Positions 32,896 to 41,964 of a stretch of DNA of 54,487 bases are shown here, piece after piece. How positions within the stretch are numbered: the first letter of the stretch is position 1; every line of letters begins with the position of its first letter. The notes under the pieces were generated by a model, which saw only the letters and a program-made list of their open reading frames with translations, was not told the origin of the DNA and made no database searches. The translations under genes were made by a program, and so were the position numbers. This DNA is from Hyphomicrobiales bacterium (GTDB taxonomy: Bacteria; Pseudomonadota; Alphaproteobacteria; Rhizobiales; Rhizobiaceae), in contig JAJFHV010000005.1 in NCBI GenBank assembly GCA_021775415.1, positions 1 to 54,487 on the forward strand, read 5' to 3'.

Positions 32896-33636
32896 ATGGC
32901 CCTGTCTATCGTCTCAGCAAAAGCCTGGTATGAAACCCGCAAACTGGCTGATGACATCACTTACATCGGTGAACCCTTCATCAAAGAGTTTTACCGCTGC
33001 AACATTTGGCATGTGCGTGGTCGGGATATGGATATGTTGGTTGACAGCGGAATGGGAGTTGTCAGCCTGCGAGAACACATTCCGCTTGTAACCGAGAAAC
33101 GATGTATCGCAGTCGCAAGTCATACCCACTTTGATCACATAGGGTGTCATCACGAATTTGAAGAGCGTATTGTCCATAAATCGGAGGAGCAGCTTCTTTC
33201 CAATCCCACTCGCGCCAACACCCTGGCCGATCCATATGTCACCGACGACATATTCACCGGACTGCCACCGGCACCTTATACATCCGCTACATATTCAGTT
33301 CGTTCCGCACCAGCCACCCGCGTGGTGGAAGATGGAGATGTCATGGATTTGGGGGATCGGACATTTGAGGTGGTTCACACACCCGGCCACTCACCAGGCG
33401 GCATTGCTTTGTGGGAGGCTGAAACCGAGATATTGTTCTCTGGCGATATTGTCTACGATGGCCCTTTAATTGAAGACACCTACCACTCCAACGCGGTTGA
33501 TTATTTTGCAAGCATGAAGCGATTGCTCGATTACCCTGTTCGCGTCGTCCACGGCGGGCATTTTCCAAGCTATGATGGCGAGCGGCATCGTTCAATTATT
33601 CGCAGCTGGCTTGATCAAAAGGATGCTGGTAACTAG
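32896..33636 (+). CDS. MBL-fold metallohydrolase
   Basis: A 246-residue metallo-beta-lactamase-fold protein with HTHFDH (the HxHxDH motif), a downstream HTPGHSPGG, the bridging Asp in FSGDIVYDG and a terminal His in VVHGGHFPS. This is a glyoxalase II-like, small-molecule type rather than a beta-lactamase. It follows the small membrane protein by 40 bases and may be the last gene of the nickel/ureohydrolase operon, where it could process a reaction product, but this rests on position alone. A GTG at 32890 is an alternative start. Confidence 0.82.
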   Translation: MALSIVSAKAWYETRKLADDITYIGEPFIKEFYRCNIWHVRGRDMDMLVDSGMGVVSLREHIPLVTEKRCIAVASHTHFDHIGCHHEFEERIVHKSEEQLLSNPTRANTLADPYVTDDIFTGLPPAPYTSATYSVRSAPATRVVEDGDVMDLGDRTFEVVHTPGHSPGGIALWEAETEILFSGDIVYDGPLIEDTYHSNAVDYFASMKRLLDYPVRVVHGGHFPSYDGERHRSIIRSWLDQKDAGN

Positions 33637-33694
33637 CCGGAAGCATTTTTGAAAAACTCTTCTCGTTTTCTCCGATAAGCCACCACAGTTAAGT

Positions 33695-34621
33695 ATGCTG
33701 AAATTCCAAACTCACCCATTTGTTGCAACTGCTGTGGTCATTTTTGCAGCTGCAATCTGGGGTCTGTTCTGGATTCCATTACGATTTTTTGAAGCGCACG
33801 GGTTGGATGCAGCGTGGGCAACTGTGGCTCAGTTTGTAGTGCCGGCCTTGTTGCTTTTGCCGGTTGCACTTTGGCGTGTTGCCCACCGACAACCCATCGG
33901 TCTCAATCACTATTCGACCGGGTTACTCATCGGTGCCGCGTTCGTTCTTTATTATGAGAGTTTGTTGTTGACCGATGTCGTGCGGGCTCTGCTGTTGTTT
34001 TACATCACTCCGATTTGGAGCACGATACTGGAGGTCGTGTTCTTGCGCAGGCGGGTCAGGTTGCCCCGGTTGTTCGCGTTGTTACTTGGCATTTCTGGCC
34101 TCTTCATTGTGCTGGGCGGTAGGAGCGGAATTCCGTTGCCTCAAAACCCTGGGGACATGATGGCGCTGCTTTCAGGAATTGTGTTCGCGTTTGGTAGTTT
34201 ACGCGTACGATCTCGTCCCCAACTGGAGACCTTTGAGCATGTGTTCTCGTTCTTCATCTATGGTGCGCTGTTTGCAGGCGCGATGACATTGCTGCCAATA
34301 TCAGAGTTAGGTACGTTTCCGGCAATTTCTACCTGGATGCGCCTGTCACCATGGTTGTTGATCATGGCAGTATTTTTTCTAATACCTGTAATGTGGGGGC
34401 TTTTATGGGGGGCAAGACATCTTGATCCCGGTCGACTGGGTATTCTTCTACAAATGGAAGCCGTGATTGGAATTGGTAGCGCTGCCATCTTGACTGATGA
34501 GCCCTTCGGCCTGCCAGAAATATTGGGCACAATACTAATCCTTGGCGCCAGTGTCGTTGATGTTTTGGGCAGTGATAATTCTGCATTACCCGAGGTACAA
34601 AATGACAGTGAGATTGGTTGA
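33695..34621 (+). CDS. EamA/DMT superfamily transporter
   Basis: A 308-residue inner-membrane protein with about ten hydrophobic segments in two EamA repeats; the first ends near SGLFIVLGG and the second near LGTILILGASVVDVLG. It follows the MBL gene by 58 bases. Its stop codon (TGA, 34619-34621) shares its last base with the start of a repeat copy. Export of a product of the upstream pathway is possible; substrate unknown. Confidence 0.82.
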   Translation: MLKFQTHPFVATAVVIFAAAIWGLFWIPLRFFEAHGLDAAWATVAQFVVPALLLLPVALWRVAHRQPIGLNHYSTGLLIGAAFVLYYESLLLTDVVRALLLFYITPIWSTILEVVFLRRRVRLPRLFALLLGISGLFIVLGGRSGIPLPQNPGDMMALLSGIVFAFGSLRVRSRPQLETFEHVFSFFIYGALFAGAMTLLPISELGTFPAISTWMRLSPWLLIMAVFFLIPVMWGLLWGARHLDPGRLGILLQMEAVIGIGSAAILTDEPFGLPEILGTILILGASVVDVLGSDNSALPEVQNDSEIG

Positions 34622-34650
34622 ATGTCCGCTTTGGGTCATTAGCGGGCATC
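34621..34650 (-). repeat. Dispersed palindromic repeat, single hairpin unit, reverse orientation
   Basis: AATGTCCGCTTTGGGTCATT followed by AGCGGGCATC is the reverse complement of the right-hand unit. It begins on the last base of the DMT gene's stop codon and fills the gap to the converging MATE gene. Confidence 0.88.
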
Positions 34651-34670
34651 GAGAAACCGGGGTTTTAAAT

Positions 34671-36080
34671 CTATTTTGTTAAAATCAAAAAGCGCAGCGC
34701 AAGCAGGCTACCCGTAACGGTTAATCCAAGGGCCATTCCCCACCAAAGTCCATCGACCCCCATTCCAGTTGGAAATGCAAGATACCAACCGCCCCCGACG
34801 CCAAAAATCCAGTAGCCAACGGTTGCCAGATAAAATGGAACCACGGTGTCCTTCAGGCCTCGAAGTGCCAAAGATGATATCACCTGCAGTCCGTCAAAAA
34901 TTTGAAAAAAGGCTGCGAGAACAAGAAGCCGTGTAGTTAAAGATAGAACGGATTCAAAGCCGGGATCGCTGGGTTCCAAAAACAACCGGACCAACGGCTC
35001 AGGAAAATTCAAGGGTATAGCCATCAGGACAACTAGCAATGTTAACCCCATACCAATGGTTAGCAATCCAGCCTGTCGTGCAGCAGCAATACTTCCGCGG
35101 CCAACGCCATGCGCGACCCGGATCATACCAGCTTCGGCAAAGCCGTGTGCTGTCATGAACGCAATACCAACCCACGCAATGATTACCTGATAGGTAGCGA
35201 GCGGGATTGCGCCAAGAACACCAGAGAATATCGACGTCGCAGCAAACAAGCCTGCTTCCAATATTACGATACCCGCAACTGGGGTCCCAAGATAAAGTAT
35301 CTGTTTGCAGATATCAGGATCAAACACGATCCGTCCGCGAAACAAGCCATATCCGCGAAAGGTGGGAGTCACATAAGCATACGCCAATAGTGCCAGAAAC
35401 ATGAATACTGAAACAATGGACATCGCCCAGCCGGCGCCAGCTACACCCATTTCCGGCATTCCGTAAACGCCTTCGACCAGTCCTTTGCACAAAACATAGT
35501 TGAGACCGATGGCCGAGACTGAAATCACCATAATCGCGCCGGTTTTTGCCAATGATGCCACGAATGTGCGTAAGACAAAAAACCAAAGTAGGGGCAGCAT
35601 ACCGAAGGAAAATGGCACCAGATAAGGACCCATCAGAGCAACCACTTCCGGGTCTTGACCTGTTAGTGCAAGAATAGAACCGAGGTTTGCAACAAGAATC
35701 GTTATGGGAATTCCAAGAAACAATGAGACAATAAAGCCCTGACGGGCAGCATTCCCGGCATCTGCTTTTAGGCCGGCACCCTCGGCTTGCGCCACCAATA
35801 CTCCAACAACTGACAGTACACCTGCAAAAATCAGAAAGATTTCGATGGCAAGATCACCAGCAAGACCGACACTCGCCAACTCTCTATAACCCAACTTACC
35901 AACGATTGCCTTTGTCGTCAGAAGCATGGCAGCTTCGGCCAAATATGCAGCAATAAGAGGGCCCGCGATTACACATAAAATTCGAGCCTCAAATCGCCGA
36001 GAAGGCAGCATAGCTCTGTTCGAGCTAACTTCAGCGTTATTGTCTATGGTGGATTCCCCCATGTTTTCGTTCTTTATCAT
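34671..36080 (-). CDS. MATE family multidrug/metabolite efflux protein
   Basis: A 469-residue inner-membrane protein with twelve predicted segments in two MatE halves (about 30-190 and 250-410). Segments such as GLAGDLAIEIFLIFAGV and the C-terminal GLWWGMALGLTVTGSLLALR fit the NorM/DinF group of cation-coupled exporters. The start is uncertain: ATGs at 36119, 36080 and 36062 all lack a good ribosome-binding site; 36080 is a compromise. It converges with the DMT gene. The exported compound is unknown. Confidence 0.85.
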   Translation of the reverse strand: MIKNENMGESTIDNNAEVSSNRAMLPSRRFEARILCVIAGPLIAAYLAEAAMLLTTKAIVGKLGYRELASVGLAGDLAIEIFLIFAGVLSVVGVLVAQAEGAGLKADAGNAARQGFIVSLFLGIPITILVANLGSILALTGQDPEVVALMGPYLVPFSFGMLPLLWFFVLRTFVASLAKTGAIMVISVSAIGLNYVLCKGLVEGVYGMPEMGVAGAGWAMSIVSVFMFLALLAYAYVTPTFRGYGLFRGRIVFDPDICKQILYLGTPVAGIVILEAGLFAATSIFSGVLGAIPLATYQVIIAWVGIAFMTAHGFAEAGMIRVAHGVGRGSIAAARQAGLLTIGMGLTLLVVLMAIPLNFPEPLVRLFLEPSDPGFESVLSLTTRLLVLAAFFQIFDGLQVISSLALRGLKDTVVPFYLATVGYWIFGVGGGWYLAFPTGMGVDGLWWGMALGLTVTGSLLALRFLILTK

Positions 36081-36145
36081 CGCTACAGGGAGGGGGCCAA
36101 AATCACAATGGCCATGCATAGGTATCTGACGCTCAATATCTAGAA

Positions 36146-36220
36146 ATATGCGCTTTGGGTTATTTGCAGATCAGCACGCTAATCTGTGGTGGCTGCTTTA
36201 CCCCCAAAAGCGGACTTTCC
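36146..36220. repeat. Degenerate copy of the palindromic repeat
   Basis: A diverged reverse-orientation unit (ATGCGCTTTGGGTTATTTGC) followed by ACCCCCAAAAGCGGACTTTC matches the family ends with several changes. It lies between the start of the MATE gene and the stop of the SET-domain gene. Confidence 0.55.
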
Positions 36221-36242
36221 ATGGGTGCATGTGACTGTGCCA

Positions 36243-36776
36243 TTAGCAGCCATCCAGATAGCCCTCACTCACTCCATAATGCTCGCAAAGAATGTCATAG
36301 AAAGGAGGGTCAACAGTGTCGGCTGCATAGTCGTTCGTAAATTCTTCGCCAATTTCGATATCTCGAGTTGCTACCAAGGCATACCGGACATCAAGGAGCG
36401 CCTTGGTCACATTTTGAATATAATGAGTTGATGTCACATCGAGCGATGTTTCGATTGCAACGGAATTGTTCACGGCCAGATTCGCATTGCTCGAATGATT
36501 GATCAGCACGCTGTCGTCATAAATCCTGATAAGGCAACCCGGCAGTTCCTTTAGCCCAAATACATGCGTTAGTTCATAGACAACTTCGGCGTGCGCCATT
36601 TTTTCGATCGCTGCTTTGAACGTTTGCTCATCGTACACAATGTACTGGCCAGTAACATGGCGCCAGACGATGTTTCCCTGCTTTATCAATTCATCCGCAA
36701 ATACGCCCAGCCCCTTATCCGCTGTTTTTTTGACCGCATACGGGAAGCAAAATCCGTTCTTCTTGTCGGTGATCAT
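36243..36776 (-). CDS. Small SET-domain protein
   Basis: A 177-residue protein that is essentially one SET domain: KGLGVFADELIKQG (SET-I start), VLINHSSNANL (the NHS motif binding S-adenosylmethionine) and ATRDIEIGEEFTNDYA with the conserved Tyr near the active site. No pre-SET or post-SET cysteine cluster is present. Bacterial SET proteins may methylate lysines in proteins such as ribosomal or chromatin-like proteins; the target here is unknown. ATG 36776 with GAGGAAG upstream is preferred over 36899. It is divergent from the cox genes. Confidence 0.82.
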   Translation of the reverse strand: MITDKKNGFCFPYAVKKTADKGLGVFADELIKQGNIVWRHVTGQYIVYDEQTFKAAIEKMAHAEVVYELTHVFGLKELPGCLIRIYDDSVLINHSSNANLAVNNSVAIETSLDVTSTHYIQNVTKALLDVRYALVATRDIEIGEEFTNDYAADTVDPPFYDILCEHYGVSEGYLDGC

Positions 36777-36998
36777 GATACTTCCTCGGTTCAGCGGATC
36801 TGTTGGCAACAATCCCGGCAATGTATAGCCGAGACAGATTAGGGAACATAGGTACTGAGCAGCGTGGATGCCAGAATCGACAATCCCGCTATAAACCAAA
36901 GGTTTAATGCCAAAGCATGCGAGTTAGGTTATGCTAACATCGCAGGATCAAGTTTCAGATTGATTATCCCCGGCCTGAATTGTGATAATGAGTACTGT

Positions 36999-37451
36999 AT
37001 GGATATTAGCGGTGAACACTTAATTGAAGCCGACCGGGAGCATGTTTGGAAGCTCCTGAACGACCCGGATGTATTGAAAAAGTGCATTCCCGGATGTGAA
37101 TCGCTGGAGCAAAATTCACCCGATACATTCCGTGCGAAAGTTGTACTGAAAATCGGCCCCATGAAAGCCTCTTTCAACGGTGATGTTGAATTGAAAGACA
37201 AGGTTTTTCCAAGCAGCTATCGCATTTCCGGTGAAGGCAAGGGTGGCATTGCCGGTTTTGCCAGCGGAGATGCCGCGGTCAATCTGGTTGAAGAAAATGG
37301 TGGAACGCGGCTCGTCTACGAAGCGGATGCCAAACTGGGTGGTAAAATCGCCCAGCTTGGTTCCAGACTGGTGCAATCAAGTTCAACGAAGCTTGCAAAA
37401 CAGTTTTTCGATACGTTTTGCGAAATTGCATCGCAAGAGGCGACTGTCTGA
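36999..37451 (+). CDS. coxG: CoxG-like SRPBCC family protein
   Basis: A 150-residue protein beginning MDISGEHLIEADREHVWKLL, the standard opening of the CoxG family, with the START/SRPBCC elements CIPGCESLE and FRAKVVLKIGPMKASF. CoxG-like proteins accompany molybdenum hydroxylase (CO dehydrogenase-type) genes, and some act in membrane anchoring or carrier roles. Here it directly precedes coxS-L-M. ATG 36999 is selected by homology; the open frame extends upstream to 36864 without sense. The 222 bases to the SET gene hold no recognised site. Confidence 0.9.
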   Translation: MDISGEHLIEADREHVWKLLNDPDVLKKCIPGCESLEQNSPDTFRAKVVLKIGPMKASFNGDVELKDKVFPSSYRISGEGKGGIAGFASGDAAVNLVEENGGTRLVYEADAKLGGKIAQLGSRLVQSSSTKLAKQFFDTFCEIASQEATV

Positions 37452-37505
37452 GAGGGAATAGAAGAAACGGCAAACAGGAAACCGAAAACATAATCTGGGA
37501 GGAAA

Positions 37506-37985
37506 ATGATGACATCAATTTCAATGTCGGTGAACGGCAAAGCGGTTAGCGGTGACGTAGAAGACCGCACGCTTCTGGTTCAGTTCATTCGGGAAGATCT
37601 CCGGCTTACCGGAACGCACGTAGGTTGCGATACCTCCCAGTGTGGAGCCTGTGTTGTCCACGTCGATGGTAAGGCCGTTAAATCCTGCACCATGCTCGCG
37701 GTTCAAGCCTCGGGCTCGGAAGTAACGACCATCGAGGGCCTTGCCAATGGGGGTGATCTGCACCCACTCCAGACAGCGTTCAAGGAAAATCACGGCCTGC
37801 AATGCGGGTTCTGTACGCCGGGCATGATCATGTCTGCTGCCGACATGATTGCACGCTACAAGGCGAGCGGCTCGAAGCTTGATGAAAAGGCCATCCGCGA
37901 AGAGCTTGAAGGCAATATCTGTCGCTGTACCGGATACCACAACATTGTGCGCTCGATTGAAGACGCTGCAGCAAAGATGAGCTGA
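37506..37985 (+). CDS. coxS: CoxS-like [2Fe-2S] small subunit of a molybdenum hydroxylase
   Basis: A 159-residue iron-sulfur subunit with two clusters: the plant-ferredoxin type (C41, C46, C49, C61 in CDTSQCGAC...C) and the second helical cluster (C100, C103, C139, C141 in CGFC and CRC). It transfers electrons from the molybdopterin site of CoxL to FAD in CoxM. GGGAGG lies just before the ATG pair at 37506/37509. It sits between coxG and coxL in a compact operon. Confidence 0.95.
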   Translation: MMTSISMSVNGKAVSGDVEDRTLLVQFIREDLRLTGTHVGCDTSQCGACVVHVDGKAVKSCTMLAVQASGSEVTTIEGLANGGDLHPLQTAFKENHGLQCGFCTPGMIMSAADMIARYKASGSKLDEKAIREELEGNICRCTGYHNIVRSIEDAAAKMS

Positions 37986-38022
37986 ACGCCGAGCTCGAAC
38001 ACACGTATCAGAGGAGAAAATT

Positions 38023-40383
38023 ATGAGTGAAGGTATTGGCGCACGGGTCCTGCGCAAAGAGGATAAACGGTTCATTACTGGCGGCGGTCGCTACACAGAC
38101 GATATTGTCGAACCCAATCAACGTTATGCAGCATTTGTGCGTTCTCCCCACGCGCACGCCAAAATCAAGGGCATCGACAAAACTGCAGCCGAAAAAATGG
38201 CTGGCGTTGAAGCGGTTCTCGATGGCAAGCAACTGACCGCTGATGGAATTGGAAACATCATTTGCGGCTGGTTGATCCATTCCAAGGATGGGTCGCCCAT
38301 GAACATGGGGGCCTGGTCGGCACTTGCGACTGAATTTGTCCGATATGTTGGTGATGCGGTGGCAGTTGTTATTGCCGACAGCATTGCGAATGCGCGAGCA
38401 GCTGCTGAAGCGGTCGCCGTGGATTACGAAGTTTTGCCCTGTGTCACCCGACCCGATGCTGCGCTTGAAAAAGGCGCTCCACAACTTCACCCAAACGCCA
38501 AAAACAATCTGATATTTGATTGGGAGCTTGGTGATGGGGCGGCGACGGATAAAGCGATATCTGGGGCAGCACATGTTGTTGAGATGGATTTCACGAATAA
38601 CCGTTTATCACCAAATGCCATCGAGCCGCGCTCTGCTATAGCGACATTCAACGCTGCAGAGGATCACTATACACTTTATACCACCAGCCAGAATCCGCAT
38701 TTGGCGCGGTTGGTACTCTCGGCCTTTTATCAGGTTGCACCGGAACACAAATTACGGGTGATCGCGCCGGATGTGGGCGGTGGATTTGGTTCCAAGATTT
38801 ATATTTATCCGGAGGAAATCGTTTGTCTCTGGGCGTCAATGAAAACCAATTGTTCGGTCAAATGGACTTCCGACCGCAGCGAAGCGTTTCTGACCGATGC
38901 CCATGGCCGGGATCATATCTCGACGGCAAAAATCGGCTTCGACAAGAACCACAAGATCGTTGGCCTAAAAGTTGATACGATTGCCAATCTTGGCGCATAC
39001 ATGTCGCTGTTTTCCTCTGCCGTACCAACCTATCTGTATGCGACCCTGTTATCTGGCCAGTACGACATCGAAAATATTCACTGCAACATGCGCACGGTTT
39101 ATACCAATACCGCACCGGTAGATGCCTATCGAGGTGCCGGGCGACCCGAAGCTTGCTTTGTTGTTGAACGGATTATGGAAACCGCCGCCCGCAAATTGGG
39201 GGTCGATCCGGCAGAGCTACGGCGCAAGAATTTCGTTACCGAGTTCCCGCATCAAACGCCGGTTATCATGTGTTATGACGCCGGTAATTTCGGGGCCAAT
39301 CTTGATGCAGCCCTGGCGGCATCAGACTATGCCGGTTTTGAAAAACGCCGGGATGAAGCAGCAAAGCGCGGCAAGCTTCGTGGCATCGGCATGTCATCCT
39401 ACATTGAAGCGTGTGGCATCGCACCGTCGGCGGCAGTTGGTTCGCTTGGTGCAGGTGTTGGCTTATGGGAATCGGCAGAGGTTCGGGTCAATCCGGTCGG
39501 TACAATTGAAATTCTCACCGGTTCCCACAGTCACGGGCAGGGCCACGAGACGACATTTGCCCAACTTGCAAGTGAACGCTTTGGAGTGCCGATCGACAAT
39601 GTGCAAATCGTCCATGGTGATACGGACAAGGTACAGTTCGGTATGGGCACCTATGGTTCGCGCTCCGGAGCGGTTGGAATGTCCGCAGTCGCCGGTGCCT
39701 TGGACAAGGTTGAAACCAAGGCGAAAAAGATTGCAGCACACATGCTCGAAGTGGATGAGAACGAGATTGTCATTGAGGATGCTGAAGTAAAAGTTCCCGG
39801 TACCAATAAGACGCTTGGTTGGCACGAAGTTTGCCTCAACGCCTATATGGCGCACAATCTACCGGAAGGCATGGAGCCCGGCCTCAAGGAAGGTTCGTTC
39901 TACGACCCAGCAAACTTCACCTTCCCGGCCGGCACATACATCTGCGAAGTCGAGGTTGATCCGGAAACCGGACATACAGACATCGTTCAGTTTGTGGCAT
40001 CTGATGATTTCGGCACCATCATCAATCCGATGATTGTTGAGGGTCAGGTGCATGGCGGCATTGGACAAGGTGTTGGCCAGGCATTGCTTGAAGAAGCAAT
40101 CTACGACGAAGACGGCCAATTACTGACCGGTTCATACATGGACTATGCGATGCCGCGGGCAGATGATTTGCCGAGTTATCAAGTGAGCCATGAATCAACC
40201 CTGTGTCCGAACAACCCGCTTGGTATCAAGGGTTGCGGTGAAGCCGGCGCTATTGGAACGCCGCCGGCGGTCATCAATGCAATTACCAACGCCATTGGAA
40301 ACAATGATCTGTCCATGCCCGCTACCCCATCCAAAGTGTGGGCAGCCATTCAGGCAAGTGGCGTCAAGCAGGCAGCGGAATAA
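38023..40383 (+). CDS. coxL: CoxL-like molybdopterin large subunit, form II
   Basis: A 786-residue xanthine oxidase-family large subunit. The active-site loop is AYRGAGR (368-374), the form II signature, instead of the AYxCSFR loop of form I carbon monoxide dehydrogenases; it therefore lacks the Cys that holds the copper-sulfur of CO-oxidising enzymes, so CO is an unlikely main substrate. Conserved molybdopterin contacts ([30 protein letters not shown]-like [19 protein letters not shown]) are present. It hydroxylates an unknown compound. AGAGGAG precedes the ATG. Confidence 0.93.
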   Translation: MSEGIGARVLRKEDKRFITGGGRYTDDIVEPNQRYAAFVRSPHAHAKIKGIDKTAAEKMAGVEAVLDGKQLTADGIGNIICGWLIHSKDGSPMNMGAWSALATEFVRYVGDAVAVVIADSIANARAAAEAVAVDYEVLPCVTRPDAALEKGAPQLHPNAKNNLIFDWELGDGAATDKAISGAAHVVEMDFTNNRLSPNAIEPRSAIATFNAAEDHYTLYTTSQNPHLARLVLSAFYQVAPEHKLRVIAPDVGGGFGSKIYIYPEEIVCLWASMKTNCSVKWTSDRSEAFLTDAHGRDHISTAKIGFDKNHKIVGLKVDTIANLGAYMSLFSSAVPTYLYATLLSGQYDIENIHCNMRTVYTNTAPVDAYRGAGRPEACFVVERIMETAARKLGVDPAELRRKNFVTEFPHQTPVIMCYDAGNFGANLDAALAASDYAGFEKRRDEAAKRGKLRGIGMSSYIEACGIAPSAAVGSLGAGVGLWESAEVRVNPVGTIEILTGSHSHGQGHETTFAQLASERFGVPIDNVQIVHGDTDKVQFGMGTYGSRSGAVGMSAVAGALDKVETKAKKIAAHMLEVDENEIVIEDAEVKVPGTNKTLGWHEVCLNAYMAHNLPEGMEPGLKEGSFYDPANFTFPAGTYICEVEVDPETGHTDIVQFVASDDFGTIINPMIVEGQVHGGIGQGVGQALLEEAIYDEDGQLLTGSYMDYAMPRADDLPSYQVSHESTLCPNNPLGIKGCGEAGAIGTPPAVINAITNAIGNNDLSMPATPSKVWAAIQASGVKQAAE

Positions 40384-40488
40384 GGGTGAAGAATGGTCTG
40401 TCGAATTTGTTCGACAGACAAAACAAAGAAATTGTTTTGAATGATGAACGCCCGAAAGCGACGCTGCTGGAGGGCAAGGAGAGACAAA

Positions 40489-41289
40489 ATGTATGAGACC
40501 AAATATCAAAGGGCATCTAATGTTGAAGATGCAGCGAAGATGCTGGCTGCGACTGATGACGGCAAATTCATCTCCGGCGGCCAAACACTGATCCCGACGA
40601 TGAAGCAACGCCTTGCTGCTCCTTCGGATTTAATTGATGTCCGCAACATTGATGCAATGAAGGGCATTGCTGTTGACGGTAGTAATGTGAGCATCGGGGC
40701 GGCCGCCACCCATGCGGAAGTTGCAAACAGCAACGATGTACACAAGGCCTGTCCGGCCCTATGCGATCTTGCCGGTATGATAGGTGATCCGCATGTGAGG
40801 CATATGGGAACGATTGGCGGCTCAATTGCCAATAACGACCCGGCAGCCGATTATCCGGCGGCGATGATTGCGCTCAATGCGCAAATCACAACCAGCAAAC
40901 GTACAATTGGCGCTGATGATTTCTTCACGGATTTGTTCGAGACCGCACTTGAAGAAGATGAGATTGTTACATCGATCACATTTCAGGCACCTTCAAAGGC
41001 AGCCTATGCAAAGTTTCCGAACCCGGCTTCGCGCTATGCAATGGCTGGTGTGTTTGTTGCCCAAGTCGAAGATGGCGCGGCGCGCGTTGGCGTCACCGGA
41101 GCAGGGTCCAGCGGCGTTTTCCGGCATGGGGAGATGGAAGCGGCACTTTCCAAGGATTGGAGCGAGGCTGCTATCAAGAACTGCAAGGTGGATGAAGCTG
41201 CAATGCTTTCAGACCTTCACGGAAATGCCGCTTATCGGGCCAATCTGGTGAAGGTAATGGCAAAACGGGCTGTTGCGGCAGCTGGTTAA
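40489..41289 (+). CDS. coxM: CoxM-like FAD-binding medium subunit
   Basis: A 266-residue flavoprotein with the FAD-binding motifs SGGQTLIPTMKQRL (near the N-terminus) and HMGTIGGSIANNDPAADYP. It accepts electrons from CoxS. ATG 40489 has AAGGAG seven bases upstream; the open frame extends to 40441 without a ribosome-binding site. The order S-L-M with coxG first fits form II sets. It converges with the gene at 41380. Confidence 0.94.
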   Translation: MYETKYQRASNVEDAAKMLAATDDGKFISGGQTLIPTMKQRLAAPSDLIDVRNIDAMKGIAVDGSNVSIGAAATHAEVANSNDVHKACPALCDLAGMIGDPHVRHMGTIGGSIANNDPAADYPAAMIALNAQITTSKRTIGADDFFTDLFETALEEDEIVTSITFQAPSKAAYAKFPNPASRYAMAGVFVAQVEDGAARVGVTGAGSSGVFRHGEMEAALSKDWSEAAIKNCKVDEAAMLSDLHGNAAYRANLVKVMAKRAVAAAG

Positions 41290-41379
41290 GTAACTTCCTT
41301 GAGTTACCAGAAGGCAAAGAGCAAGAGCGTGTTAAGTGGAACTCCGCTTTGCCCTCGAATGCGGATATTTCCCACCCGA

Positions 41380-41964
41380 TTAGTCGTTGTCGCTCAAGCC
41401 TGCTCCAGCCCCTGCCATTCGGGATTCTTCTGTCGCTGGCGCATAGGTACGATGGGCGAATTTCGCGAGTGTGGAAACATGCACCGCGTCGCTATCGGGC
41501 ACTCTGCTCTTCCGATCAGTGGGGGGCACCACCTTGCCATCATGTATGAAGCCACATTTCGCTTCTGCAGTGAGCGATTGCGCTGCAGACCCTGAAAACA
41601 GATATCCATCTTTTGAGATGGTAAATTGCTGATCTCCACATTGAAGCCTGCAACTAGGCACCGCGAGTGACTGGGCGACAAACGGGATGAGCAAAAGCGG
41701 TGTACGAATATTCCCCAATTCGCCTTCTTCTGGTGAAGCTCCGTCGGAAACTCCCGCACCATTTTGCAAAGGGCACTTGTCAGGATCAATCCCACTCATT
41801 TCACATTGTTCAAGATATTGCGCCAGCGCCTGTACACCCGGCATTCCGCGAGCTTGTAGCCATCGAACCGCAAGGCCTGCTTCTTCCGCCAGCCCCCAGG
41901 AAAAGCCGGCACCACGAGCAGCCTTCATTGACAATGTGCGAATTTCAACCAGCGACCAGTTCAT
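41380..41964 (-). CDS. DUF3726-like hypothetical protein
   Basis: A 194-residue protein starting MNWSLVEIRTLSMKAARGAG, which resembles the DUF3726 family found near dipeptidase and dehydrogenase genes in alphaproteobacteria; the assignment is from memory of the family and moderately sure. It has five Cys and no membrane segment or signal. Its start overlaps the upstream gene's stop by four bases (ATGA), so it is the fourth cistron of the ALDH operon. No function is known. Confidence 0.7.
   Translation of the reverse strand: MNWSLVEIRTLSMKAARGAGFSWGLAEEAGLAVRWLQARGMPGVQALAQYLEQCEMSGIDPDKCPLQNGAGVSDGASPEEGELGNIRTPLLLIPFVAQSLAVPSCRLQCGDQQFTISKDGYLFSGSAAQSLTAEAKCGFIHDGKVVPPTDRKSRVPDSDAVHVSTLAKFAHRTYAPATEESRMAGAGAGLSDND

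Noticed and set aside
38023-40383. Form I carbon monoxide dehydrogenase
   Set aside because: The active-site loop is AYRGAGR, not AYxCSFR, so the copper-binding cysteine is missing.
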